From positions 7,602 to 71,601 of the forward strand of contig CANKTR010000002.1 of NCBI GenBank assembly GCA_947486475.1: a stretch of 64,000 bases of DNA, in the 5' to 3' direction. Shown here piece after piece: positions 28,619-36,506 of the stretch (position 1 is its first letter; every line of letters starts with the position of its first letter). The notes below the pieces were generated by a model. That model worked only from the letters and a program-made list of their open reading frames with translations. It was not told the origin of the DNA and made no database searches. The position numbers and the translations under genes were made by a program. Source of the DNA: Microbacteriaceae bacterium. Lineage in GTDB: Bacteria > Actinomycetota > Actinomycetes > Actinomycetales > Microbacteriaceae.

Positions 28619-29029
28619 ATGACAGATAACCCGATGAAGCGAACCGATGCCGAGTGGCGCGAAGCGCTCACGCCCGAACAGTTCCACATCTTGCGCGAAG
28701 CAGGCACCGAGCGACCGTTCACTGGCGAGTTACTGAACGAAGAGCGCGCCGGGCTCTACACCTGCGGCGGATGCGGTGCCGAACTGTTCGTCGCCGGCAC
28801 CAAATTCGACAGCCATTGCGGCTGGCCCTCCTTCTACGAAACCATCAATCCCGACGCAGTGACGCTGATCGAAGACAATTCGCTCGGACAGACCCGAACC
28901 GAAGTTCGGTGCGCCGCATGCGACGGACACCTCGGCCACGTTTTTCCCGACGGGTTCGGGACCCCGACCGGGCTTCGCTACTGCATGAATTCGGTCGCGC
29001 TGAAATTCACGCCCGAGAGTGGGTCATGA
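28619..29029 (+). CDS. msrB: Peptide-methionine (R)-S-oxide reductase
   Basis: A 136-residue repair enzyme reducing the R form of methionine sulfoxide in proteins. Seen: two zinc CxxC pairs (CGGCGAEL and CAACDGHLGHVFPDG), FDSHCGWPSF, and the catalytic RYCMNSVALKF near the C-terminus. ATG start preceded by GGGGG. Its stop overlaps the start of the DUF2200 gene (ATGA). Only 21 bases separate its start from the divergent DUF2332 gene, so at least one promoter must lie inside the neighbouring coding region. Confidence 0.95.
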   Translation: MTDNPMKRTDAEWREALTPEQFHILREAGTERPFTGELLNEERAGLYTCGGCGAELFVAGTKFDSHCGWPSFYETINPDAVTLIEDNSLGQTRTEVRCAACDGHLGHVFPDGFGTPTGLRYCMNSVALKFTPESGS

Positions 29030-29379
29030 CCGAACACCGCATTTTTGGGATGCCAGTTGCGGTTGTCTATCCCCTGTACCTCGCAAAGTTGATCCGCAAG
29101 GGTCACACCGAAGAGGAATTGCGTGTCGTGACCCGCTGGCTCACGGGATTCACGGACGCCGAAATCGATGAACACCTGTCCCGCGAGAGCACGTTCGCAG
29201 ACTTTTTCGCTGCGGCAAAACTCCACGACAACGCCTCGCAGATCACGGGTGTCATCTGCGGGTTGCGTGTCGAAAACATCGAAGATCCGCTCATGCAAAA
29301 GATCCGGTACCTCGACAAGTTGGTTGACGAGGTGGCCAACGGCAAAAAGATGACGTCCATCCTGCGGGGTTCGAACTAA
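29026..29379 (+). CDS. DUF2200 family protein
   Basis: A 117-residue protein matching DUF2200: GMPVAVVYPLYLAKLIRKGH, VVTRWLTGFTDAEID, ITGVICGLRVENIEDPLMQKI, RYLDKLVDEVANGKKM. The family is small, soluble and of unknown function. It overlaps msrB by four bases, so it is co-translated with it. Followed by tRNA-Thr on the opposite strand. Confidence 0.88.
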   Translation: MTEHRIFGMPVAVVYPLYLAKLIRKGHTEEELRVVTRWLTGFTDAEIDEHLSRESTFADFFAAAKLHDNASQITGVICGLRVENIEDPLMQKIRYLDKLVDEVANGKKMTSILRGSN

Positions 29380-29383
29380 CCGG

Positions 29384-29455
29384 AGCCTCGAGTGAGGATT
29401 GAACTCACGACCCCTTCATTACGAGTGAAGTGCTCTACCACTGAGCTATCGAGGC
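29384..29455 (-). tRNA. tRNA-Thr (anticodon CGT)
   Basis: A 72-base cloverleaf with acceptor arms GCCTCGA / TCGAGGC, anticodon stem CTTCA / TGAAG around CTCGTAA (anticodon CGT, codon ACG), T-loop TTCAATC and discriminator T. The 3' end lies only four bases from the convergent DUF2200 stop. Confidence 0.95.
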
Positions 29456-29504
29456 ATCGCCGAATCGGCAACCGCACTAGGTTATCACGCCGAGTCGGTC
29501 GCGA

Positions 29505-30644
29505 TTAAGCCCGGGCGACGCCGCTCGTTTCGACGAACAACGCCTCGAGCGCCAACAGCGGTGTGACGTTCCGTTCCATTCGCTTGCGGGCCGTGTCGAT
29601 TGCGTCGAGCAGGGAGACCGCGTGCGCGGCATCGTGTCGTTCGAGCCACAGGGAAATCTCGTTGCTGAACTCGGAATTGGTGAGCGGCACGTTTCCGCCC
29701 AGTGACACGACCAAGACGTCGCGAAACAGCGACTCGAGGTCGGTCAAAACGCGATCCACACCGTCCCGAAGCGAACGGGTGGCACGACGCTTCTGGTTTT
29801 CTTCGAGAGCCTTCAGTTGCGGCCTGAGCCCCAGCGGGACGGCTTCGCCGGGGGCGAGCCCGAGCGACTGCAGGAATTCGGAACGTTCGGTGTCGTCGCG
29901 AACTTCGGTGTACGCCTTCGCGTCGTCGGTGGCGAGGGCAACTATTTCCGCCGCCGTGTTGACCGCGTCGGACACCAGCCGAATTCCCAACACGAGCGAG
30001 AGGCTGCGGGCTCGTCGCTCGCGGGCGTCGGCGGACGTGGCGAGGCGCCGCGCCATGCCGATGTGGCTCTGGGCGTGGCGCGCCGATTGTTCCGCAATCA
30101 CCGGGTCGACTCCGTCACGCGCCACCAGCATCGCGGCGATGTCGGCAATCGCGGGAACCCCGATTCGCACGCTACGAACGCGCGAGCGAATGGTCGGGAT
30201 GACGTCGGCCTCGCTCGGCGCACACAGTATCCAAATGGTGCGCGCGGCGGGCTCTTCGAGCGCTTTGAGCAACACGTTCGACGTGCGTTCCGCCATTCGG
30301 TCGGCGTCTTCGATGATGATGATCCGCCACGAGGACGCCACCGGCGAGCGATACGACGTCTCGACCAGTTCCCGAACCTCGTCAATGGGGATCAGCACTC
30401 GTTCGGTAGCGAGCACCGTGAGGTCGGGGTGGGTGAGCGCGCGCACCTGTCGGTCAATCGAGTCAGCGTCTTCGCCGGCCCCGAGCAATTGCGCCGCGAA
30501 CGCGCGCGCGATCAGCGAACGCCCCGACCCAGCCGGTCCGGTGATGAGCCACGACTGCGTCAACGTCTCTGGGCTGTCTGCCGCGCTCTGCATCTGCGCG
30601 ATAACCGAGTCGTGCCCGACCAGATCATTCCAGAGGGAGGTCAT
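29505..30644 (-). CDS. holB: DNA polymerase III subunit delta'
   Basis: A 379-residue clamp-loader subunit. Seen: LVGHDSVIAQMQSAADSP at the N-terminus, a P-loop-like GPAGSGRSLIARAFAAQ with Arg replacing Lys as often in delta', IDEVRELVETSYRSP, and the sensor-region motif RIIIIEDADRMAERTSNVLLKALEEPAARTIWILC. The usual zinc-binding cysteines are not seen. Start overlaps the tmk stop by one base, so topA-tmk-holB is an operon. Confidence 0.93.
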   Translation of the reverse strand: MTSLWNDLVGHDSVIAQMQSAADSPETLTQSWLITGPAGSGRSLIARAFAAQLLGAGEDADSIDRQVRALTHPDLTVLATERVLIPIDEVRELVETSYRSPVASSWRIIIIEDADRMAERTSNVLLKALEEPAARTIWILCAPSEADVIPTIRSRVRSVRIGVPAIADIAAMLVARDGVDPVIAEQSARHAQSHIGMARRLATSADARERRARSLSLVLGIRLVSDAVNTAAEIVALATDDAKAYTEVRDDTERSEFLQSLGLAPGEAVPLGLRPQLKALEENQKRRATRSLRDGVDRVLTDLESLFRDVLVVSLGGNVPLTNSEFSNEISLWLERHDAAHAVSLLDAIDTARKRMERNVTPLLALEALFVETSGVARA

Positions 30645-31258
30645 CAGCGCTCGTTCAGCCGCGCGAGAATCGCGTCGCGTATGACGTCGCGGTCCAACGT
30701 CGCATCGACCACGATGAACCGGGCGGGCTCCGCCGCCGCCAACTCGAGATACGAGTCGCGAACGCGGGTGTGAAACTCGAGGGCTTCCGATTCGAGTCGA
30801 TCGAAACGCTTGTTTGCCGCGTCGAGCCGTTCCCGGCCAACGGCGGGGTCGAGGTCGAGCACCACCGTGAAGTCCGGCAACAACCCTTCGGTCGCCCAGA
30901 GGCTGAGGTTGCGTACTTCAACCGGATCGAGAACGCGGCCCGCCCCCTGGTAGGCGACCGAGGAATCGAGGTAGCGATCTTGAATCACGACCGCACCGCG
31001 CTCGAGTGCTGGACGAACCACCGTCAAGATGTTGTGGGCGCGGTCCGCGGCGTACAACAGCGCCTCGGCGCAGGGCGCGATGTGGTTTCGCGAGTGCAGC
31101 ACAATTTCGCGGAGTTCCAACCCAAGGTCGGTTCCCCCCGGTTCACGGGTAAAGACCACTTCGCGGCCCTGATTAGTGAACCATTCGCCGAGCAACTCCG
31201 ACTGGGTGCTCTTCCCCGTCCCGTCGCCGCCCTCGAAGGTGATAAACAGTCCGGTCAT
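30644..31258 (-). CDS. tmk: Thymidylate kinase
   Basis: A 204-residue enzyme phosphorylating dTMP to dTDP. Seen: P-loop FITFEGGDGTGKSTQSELLG, FTREPGGTDLGLELREI, the DR(Y) motif VIQDRYLDSSVAYQGAGR, and the LID region AVGRERLDAANKRFDRLE. It starts within the topA stop (ATGA) and ends within the holB start, a tightly packed replication operon. Confidence 0.96.
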   Translation of the reverse strand: MTGLFITFEGGDGTGKSTQSELLGEWFTNQGREVVFTREPGGTDLGLELREIVLHSRNHIAPCAEALLYAADRAHNILTVVRPALERGAVVIQDRYLDSSVAYQGAGRVLDPVEVRNLSLWATEGLLPDFTVVLDLDPAVGRERLDAANKRFDRLESEALEFHTRVRDSYLELAAAEPARFIVVDATLDRDVIRDAILARLNER

Positions 31259-33924
31259 TTTTTGGCTCGTGACGGTCGTCGGCCAATCGGCTTCTTCGGG
31301 GCTGGGCCTTTCGCCCGTCGCTCCGCGATGAGTTCCACCGCGCGCTCGTGGGACACCTCTTCGGGGACCTCACCGGCGGGGATGGTGGCGTTCGTCTCGC
31401 CGTCCGTGACGTACGGACCGAACTTGCCACTCTTGACCTTGATGGGCTTACCGCTGACGGGGTCCGGCTCGAGTTCTTTGATGCTCGACGCCGACCGCGA
31501 CCCGTACTTGGGTTGTGCAAATAGTTCGAGGGCGTGTTCCAGCGTCACCTCGAAAATCGCCTGCTCATCGTCGAGCGAGCGCGAGTCCGTGCCCTTTTTC
31601 AAATACGGTCCGTAGGGTCCGTTCTGCGCGGTGATGGGTTTCTCCGTTTCCGGGTCGATTCCGACGACGCGGGGAAGCTCAAACAGTCGAATGCAGGTCT
31701 CGAGGTCGACGGTCGTCGGGTCCATCGTGGAAAACAGCGACGCCGTGCGCGGCTTCGGGTCTTTACCCTTGATTTTTCGCGGGGTGTATTCGGGCAGGGT
31801 ATAGCTGGGTTCGTCGCCCTCGATGATCTCGGGGTCAATCGGACTTTCTTGGATGTACGCACCAAACCGTCCCACGCGAGCGGTGATCATGCTGGTGCCA
31901 TCCGCGCTGACGCCGATCGCGCGAGATCCCGGCTCGGGTGCGTCGCGTAATTCTCGGGCTTTATCGAGCGTCAGTTCGTCCGGTGCCAAACCGTCCGGCA
32001 CGGACACGTTGCGCTTGTCGTCGTCACCCGTCTGAATCTCGAGGTACGGACCGTACTTTCCGCTACGAAGAACGATTCCGTCTCCGAGCGGGAACGAGTT
32101 GGATTCACGAGCGTCGATCGTCGCTTTCCAGTCGACACAGGTGTTGACGAGTCCGGCGTGGTCACCCGAGCCGTAGTACCACCGCTGGAGGTAATCGGTG
32201 CCCTTGAGTTCACCCACAGAAATTCGGTCGAGATCGTTTTCCAGTTCCGCGGTGAAGTCGTACTCGACGAAGTCGGTATAGAACTTCTCCAAGAGGGTGA
32301 TGACGGCGAACGCCGTCCAGCCGGGAACGAGCGCCGAGCCGCGTTTGGTGACATAACCGCGCTCGAACAGCACCCCGATGATGTTGGCATAGGTCGACGG
32401 GCGTCCAATCCCTCGTTCTTCGAGGGCTTTCACGAGGCTCGCTTCGGTGAATCGAGGCGGCGGCAGCGTCTCGTGTCCTTTGGGTGTCACCTCGGGGACG
32501 GTGAGAACGTCACCGATGGTCAGGTTCGGAATCTTGGCGTCGTCCTCGGCGTCCGCCTCGTTCCGGTCGACATCCTGGCCCTCTTCGTACGCCGCCAAGA
32601 ATCCGCGAACCGTGATGGTGGTCCCGGCGGAGGACATCGTCGCGGTACCCAACGCGCCGACGGGAGCGGTCATCGTCACGGACACCGTTTCGCCGGTTGC
32701 GTCGACCATTTGTGAAGCAACGGTTCGCTTCCAAATCAGGTCATACAGCCGGAATTCGTCGGCGGACAGCAACCGGCGCATTTCCTCGGGCGTCTTGAAG
32801 GTTTCCCCCGCCGGACGAATCGCTTCGTGGGCTTCTTGGGCGTTCTTGACTTTGGATTGATAGGTCCGCGGCGTCGCCGGGATCGAAGCCTCGCCATACA
32901 ACGCGACGGCTTGAGCCCGAGCGCCCGCCACCGCCTGAGCAGAAAGGGACACGGAGTCGGTTCGCATGTAGGTGATGTGTCCGTTTTGGTAAAGGTTTTG
33001 TGCGATCCGCATCGCGTCACGTGACCCGAGTCGCAACTTTCGTCCCGCCTCTTGTTGCAGCGTCGACGTGGTGAACGGTGCCGCCGGGCGACGCGTGTAG
33101 GGCTTGGATTCGATGGTGGTCACGGTGGGGGCCGACACCTCGAGCGCCTGCGCCAACTGCCGCGCCGTCGCCTCGTCCACGACCGTAGCGCCACTCGTCA
33201 ATTTTCCGTTGTCGTCAAAGTCGCGGCCCGAGGCGAGTTTGGCATCGTCAAGTTTGGTGACTTTGGTGCCGAACGATTCGCCCTTTTTGGTCATCACCGT
33301 GGCCGACACGTCCCAATACGATGCGGCGGTGAACGCGCGGCGTTCCCGTTCGCGCTCGACGATCAAGCGAAGGGCGGGTGACTGGACGCGACCTGCACTG
33401 AGCCCGCGGCCGATTTTGCTCCAGAGCACGGGCGACAGTTGATACCCGAAAAGTCGGTCGAGGATGCGACGGGTTTCCTGCGCGTCGACGAGGGGCATGT
33501 CGATTTCACGCGGGTTTTCGACCGCAGCGGCAATCGCGTCTTTGGTTATTTCGTGAAACACCATGCGCTTGACCGGAACTTTGGGCTTGAGAATCTCCAA
33601 CAGGTGCCAGGCGATGGATTCACCTTCGCGGTCCTCATCTGTCGCGAGAAGCAGTTGGTCCGCGTTCTTCAACGCTTTCTTCAATTCCGTGATGGTCGCC
33701 TTGGCGCGAGGGGTGTCTATATATATAGGCGCAAATCCGTTCGCGACGTCCACACCAAACTGGCCGTGTGTCGCTTTGAGTTCGGCGGGCACTTCTTTGG
33801 GCTGAACCAGGTCACGCACGTGACCCACCGACGCCAACACTTCATAGCCATCACCCAAATATTTGGCGATGGTTTTTGCTTTCGCGGGGGACTCCACGAT
33901 CACGAGTGTGTGCTTGTCGGCCAC
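31255..33924 (-). CDS. topA: DNA topoisomerase I
   Basis: An 889-residue type IA topoisomerase that relaxes negative supercoils. Seen: Toprim domain LVIVESPAKAKTIAKYLG and LLATDEDREGESIAWHL, the DQETRRILDRLFGYQLSP region, the active-site stretch GHITYMRTDSVSLS with the catalytic Tyr, and a C-terminus of repeated FGPYV/YGPYLKKG units typical of actinobacterial enzymes, ending in a basic tail. The GTG at 33924 is chosen because AAGGAGA precedes it and the motif follows nine residues later; the longer open frame is not plausible. First gene of the topA-tmk-holB operon. The 169 bases upstream (33925-34093) hold no gene. Confidence 0.95.
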   Translation of the reverse strand: MADKHTLVIVESPAKAKTIAKYLGDGYEVLASVGHVRDLVQPKEVPAELKATHGQFGVDVANGFAPIYIDTPRAKATITELKKALKNADQLLLATDEDREGESIAWHLLEILKPKVPVKRMVFHEITKDAIAAAVENPREIDMPLVDAQETRRILDRLFGYQLSPVLWSKIGRGLSAGRVQSPALRLIVERERERRAFTAASYWDVSATVMTKKGESFGTKVTKLDDAKLASGRDFDDNGKLTSGATVVDEATARQLAQALEVSAPTVTTIESKPYTRRPAAPFTTSTLQQEAGRKLRLGSRDAMRIAQNLYQNGHITYMRTDSVSLSAQAVAGARAQAVALYGEASIPATPRTYQSKVKNAQEAHEAIRPAGETFKTPEEMRRLLSADEFRLYDLIWKRTVASQMVDATGETVSVTMTAPVGALGTATMSSAGTTITVRGFLAAYEEGQDVDRNEADAEDDAKIPNLTIGDVLTVPEVTPKGHETLPPPRFTEASLVKALEERGIGRPSTYANIIGVLFERGYVTKRGSALVPGWTAFAVITLLEKFYTDFVEYDFTAELENDLDRISVGELKGTDYLQRWYYGSGDHAGLVNTCVDWKATIDARESNSFPLGDGIVLRSGKYGPYLEIQTGDDDKRNVSVPDGLAPDELTLDKARELRDAPEPGSRAIGVSADGTSMITARVGRFGAYIQESPIDPEIIEGDEPSYTLPEYTPRKIKGKDPKPRTASLFSTMDPTTVDLETCIRLFELPRVVGIDPETEKPITAQNGPYGPYLKKGTDSRSLDDEQAIFEVTLEHALELFAQPKYGSRSASSIKELEPDPVSGKPIKVKSGKFGPYVTDGETNATIPAGEVPEEVSHERAVELIAERRAKGPAPKKPIGRRPSRAKK

Positions 33925-34093
33925 AGTTCTCCTTGTTGTGTGCGCTAACCAAAGGCTACTTCGGACGGCAACTTGTGTGGCCGGCGAAGTCTCATCCTGT
34001 TCGCGATTAGTGACTATACACAGACTGTCAATGAGTTTCGTCGCTCTGTTATTCCCGTGGCGTGGCGAAACGGTCTCGGTCTGGAGCCCAGCG

Positions 34094-34396
34094 CTAGCGC
34101 TCGGGACCGGCAACCGCCGTTGCCCGCACACCGTCCTTGGCGATTCGAACGGTTGCAATTCCGCCGTCGACGAGGCACTTTTCAACCCGAGCAATCGCCG
34201 GTTCGCACGGAGTGGGGTCCCCCGCGAGCGCTCGCGTGGCCACGGTGGCGGCGCTCAGTTCAGCTTCACGGAGGGTATCGGTGACTCGCACAATGACCGT
34301 GGCCCCCGCCAAGCCACCGAGCGCGAGGCTCACGACCGCGCCCATCAGGACGAGTGCCGTGACACCACCCGAACCTCGTTCTAGCGAGGTGCGCAC
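34094..34396 (-). CDS. TadE-like secretion/pilus protein (Rv3654c-type)
   Basis: A 100-residue single-span protein: ERGSGGVTALVLMGAVVSLALGGLAG carries the N-terminal membrane helix with the G-S-G sequence typical of this TadE-like group, followed by a short extracytoplasmic part with two cysteines (PCEPAIARVEKC). It overlaps the upstream TadE gene by 16 bases, hence the GTG start. Part of the pilin half of the Flp/Tad locus, immediately before topA as in other actinobacteria. Confidence 0.75.
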   Translation of the reverse strand: MRTSLERGSGGVTALVLMGAVVSLALGGLAGATVIVRVTDTLREAELSAATVATRALAGDPTPCEPAIARVEKCLVDGGIATVRIAKDGVRATAVAGPER

Positions 34397-34713
34397 TGAC
34401 TCACCGTGACGTGACCCATGAGGGGAAGGGGTGGCGGGAATAGCGCATCGACGCACACCTCGAAGGGTTCGACTCGGGCGGACCAGTCGGCGAGCGAAAC
34501 GATTCGCTTCGCCGCCGCGAGCCGTTCGCCTTCGGGCTCACCCCGCACGATGTCCCGCGCCGATTCGGATGCGACCGAGGTCGCGGTGACCGCGTCCATC
34601 GACCACCGGATCACCCCGATAATCAGGCCGACGACGAGCAACAGAGCCGGGATGGCGATCGCGATCTCGAGTGTGACGAGGCCTTTCTCGTCACGAAACG
34701 AAACTGAGCGCAC
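34381..34713 (-). CDS. TadE family minor pilin
   Basis: A 110-residue protein with the TadE start EKGLVTLEIAIAIPALLLVVGLIIGVIRW (glutamate five after the processing glycine, then a hydrophobic helix) and an extracytoplasmic tail with two cysteines (EVCVDALF, VSQCAPR). It overlaps the Flp-like gene upstream by 23 bases and TadE-like downstream by 16. The motor genes lie 20 kb away at 54.2-55.9 kb. Confidence 0.83.
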   Translation of the reverse strand: MRSVSFRDEKGLVTLEIAIAIPALLLVVGLIIGVIRWSMDAVTATSVASESARDIVRGEPEGERLAAAKRIVSLADWSARVEPFEVCVDALFPPPLPLMGHVTVSQCAPR

Positions 34714-34876
34714 CGCTGATGAGATCCGTCAGAAGGTTCTGAATCGGGCTGCTCTTAAGGACGACGGCGAGAAGTCCGGCAAAGCCGGCGGCCGCCACGG
34801 TTGCGATCGCGTATTCGGCGGTCGCAGCACCACGTTCGGGGTCACGGGTTTCCAGGGGAGTGATTGTTGTTGTCAT
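34691..34876 (-). CDS. DUF4244 Flp-pilin-like protein
   Basis: A 61-residue pilin-like peptide: ERGAATAEYAIATVAAAGFAGLLAVVL has the GAATAEYA prepilin motif of actinobacterial Flp-like proteins, followed by LLTDLISGALSFVS. The ATG at 34876 is used because upstream residues in the frame are not pilin-like. It is the first gene of the remaining pilin cluster; the next gene upstream on this strand is the VOC gene of the accessory island. Confidence 0.83.
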   Translation of the reverse strand: MTTTITPLETRDPERGAATAEYAIATVAAAGFAGLLAVVLKSSPIQNLLTDLISGALSFVS

Positions 34877-34974
34877 GCGTTCAGGATGCGCGAGACGTGC
34901 TCTGCTCGGGTGAACGTGATTGCGCAGTGTTGACAAGTCGTGGCAAAGCCCCGCTGTGGGCGAAGGTTCCCTAT

Positions 34975-35424
34975 CTATCTTTCGGGGCTGGCCCAAATCT
35001 CGAGTTGGATGCCATCGGGGTCGCGAAGGTATGCCCAACGTGAACCGGCAAGATCCCCATCGGTGAGCGTGACGGGTGGTGCGTTGAAGACCGCGCCGCG
35101 CTCCAGAAGAGTGCTGTAGGCCACGTCCATGTCGTCGATCTGCAGGCAGATGTGCGTCGCCCCCACGTCACCATTCTTGAGGTCAAAGTCCTTGCCCCGC
35201 GGATTGTGGTACTCGAGAAACTCGATGCGCGTGCCACCGATGTCGATCATCGAGAACGACAATTCGGTTCCCTCCACTTGAACTGCGTCCGAGAGCGCTT
35301 TGCCTTCGCCATGATTGACCGGACCGGGCTGTAACCCGAACATTCTGGAGTACCAATCGAACGACCTCTTCATGTCTCGAACGGTGATACCGAAATGATG
35401 GACGCCTTTTACCGTGAAGGACAT
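34975..35424 (-). CDS. VOC family (glyoxalase/epimerase-like) protein
   Basis: A 149-residue vicinal-oxygen-chelate protein with two beta-alpha-beta-beta-beta modules. All four metal-ligand positions are present: the His in VHHFGITVRDM, the Glu in RIEFLEYH, the His in ATHICLQI and the Glu in IQLEIWASP. Similar to methylmalonyl-CoA epimerase and glyoxalase-type isomerases; the substrate is unknown. The ATG is preceded by AAAGGAA. First gene on the left edge of the accessory island, divergent from the SDR, with a candidate operator between them. Confidence 0.85.
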   Translation of the reverse strand: MSFTVKGVHHFGITVRDMKRSFDWYSRMFGLQPGPVNHGEGKALSDAVQVEGTELSFSMIDIGGTRIEFLEYHNPRGKDFDLKNGDVGATHICLQIDDMDVAYSTLLERGAVFNAPPVTLTDGDLAGSRWAYLRDPDGIQLEIWASPER

Positions 35425-35631
35425 TTCTCGATTCCTTTCGTCGCTGAGTAAAGCCCCATTCAACACTATTCCCACCGTGTTCACGCTGACCAGACATAAC
35501 GGTTTGAAAACTATTGCTCGGCCCCCACCTGTGGAACCTAGCCGTTTTCCACTTGCTAGCAAGGATTTTTGCCGAAAAGAATCACGAATCGAGAACCGTG
35601 ATCGACCAAATTGTAGTTGTGAGCACATTAC

Positions 35632-35652
35632 GTGTTCATCTAGACTAAACAC
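35632..35652. promoter_or_regulatory. Candidate island operator A (VOC/SDR divergent promoter)
   Basis: A 21-bp imperfect palindrome with outer arms GTGTT and AACAC and TCTAGA at its centre. The right half ACTAAACAC recurs exactly in site C (49394-49414), 16 of 21 bases agreeing overall. It lies 44 bases upstream of the SDR start. The rest of the 271-base spacer (35425-35695) holds no gene. Regulator assignment to the XRE-cupin protein is inferred. Confidence 0.5.
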
Positions 35653-35695
35653 ACTGCGGCACTCCCCAATGGGGCGCCCTGTTCAGGAGGGAATG

Positions 35696-36475
35696 ATGGG
35701 AACCAGAATGTCCGGTCGGACCGTACTCATTACGGGTGGCGCGTCCGGTATCGGTTTGGGTATCGCCCACGGCCTAGCCGCGGAGGGCGCGAACCTCGTC
35801 ATCGCCGATCTCAATGCGGATGCCGCCCAAACGGCCGCTGATGCAATCAACAAGTCGGGTGGCAGCGCGATATCGGCCCACGTCGATGTGACAAGCCGCG
35901 CGTCGGTTACTGCGGGCATCGAACTCGCGGCAAAAACCTTCGGCCAGTTGGATTGTTACTTCAACAACGCTGGATTCAATAAGCCGATGAAGTTTCTCGA
36001 CGTGACCGAAGACAACTTCAACACCATCATGAGCGTGAATGCGCTCGCGGTTTTTGTCGGCACCCAGGAAGCCGCGAAGCAGTTTATTCGCCAAGGAACT
36101 GGCGGCAAGGTCGTCAACACTGCCTCTATCGCCGGGCGAACGGGCTTTTCCAGTTTTGCCCCATACAGCGCGTCGAAAGCCGCCGTGATTTCCATCACTC
36201 AAGCCGCTGCTCGGGCCCTGGCGGAACACAACATCACGGTCAATGCCTTTTCGCCCGGCGTGGTTCAAACCCCGCTCTGGACCAAGCTCGATAAAGATCT
36301 TGAGGAAATTGGTGAAGGTGATTCCGGTTTTGATTCAATGGCAGCGGGAATCCTCGTTGGCCGCGCGGCCCAGCCCAAAGACATTGTTCCCACGGCCTTG
36401 TTCCTCGCGAGCAGTGATTCAGATTATGTAACAGGTCAAACCATGGCAATCGACGGTGGAATGATCCTGGTCTGA
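35696..36475 (+). CDS. SDR family NAD(P)-dependent oxidoreductase
   Basis: A 259-residue classical short-chain dehydrogenase. Seen: TGGASGIGLGIA nucleotide motif, ADLN acidic turn favouring NAD, NNAG, active-site S...YSASK (SIAGRTGFSSFAPYSASKAAV), PGVVQTPLW, and the C-terminal DYVTGQTMAIDGGMILV. It is closest in style to acetoin/butanediol and polyol (sorbitol, galactitol) dehydrogenases. The ATG at 35696 is preferred to one three bases earlier because of AGGAGG spacing. First of five plus-strand genes (SDR, M24 and three MDR) probably forming an operon. Confidence 0.88.
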   Translation: MGTRMSGRTVLITGGASGIGLGIAHGLAAEGANLVIADLNADAAQTAADAINKSGGSAISAHVDVTSRASVTAGIELAAKTFGQLDCYFNNAGFNKPMKFLDVTEDNFNTIMSVNALAVFVGTQEAAKQFIRQGTGGKVVNTASIAGRTGFSSFAPYSASKAAVISITQAAARALAEHNITVNAFSPGVVQTPLWTKLDKDLEEIGEGDSGFDSMAAGILVGRAAQPKDIVPTALFLASSDSDYVTGQTMAIDGGMILV

Positions 36476-36506
36476 CCCGGATCTCCATCTCTATGAAAGG
36501 CACATC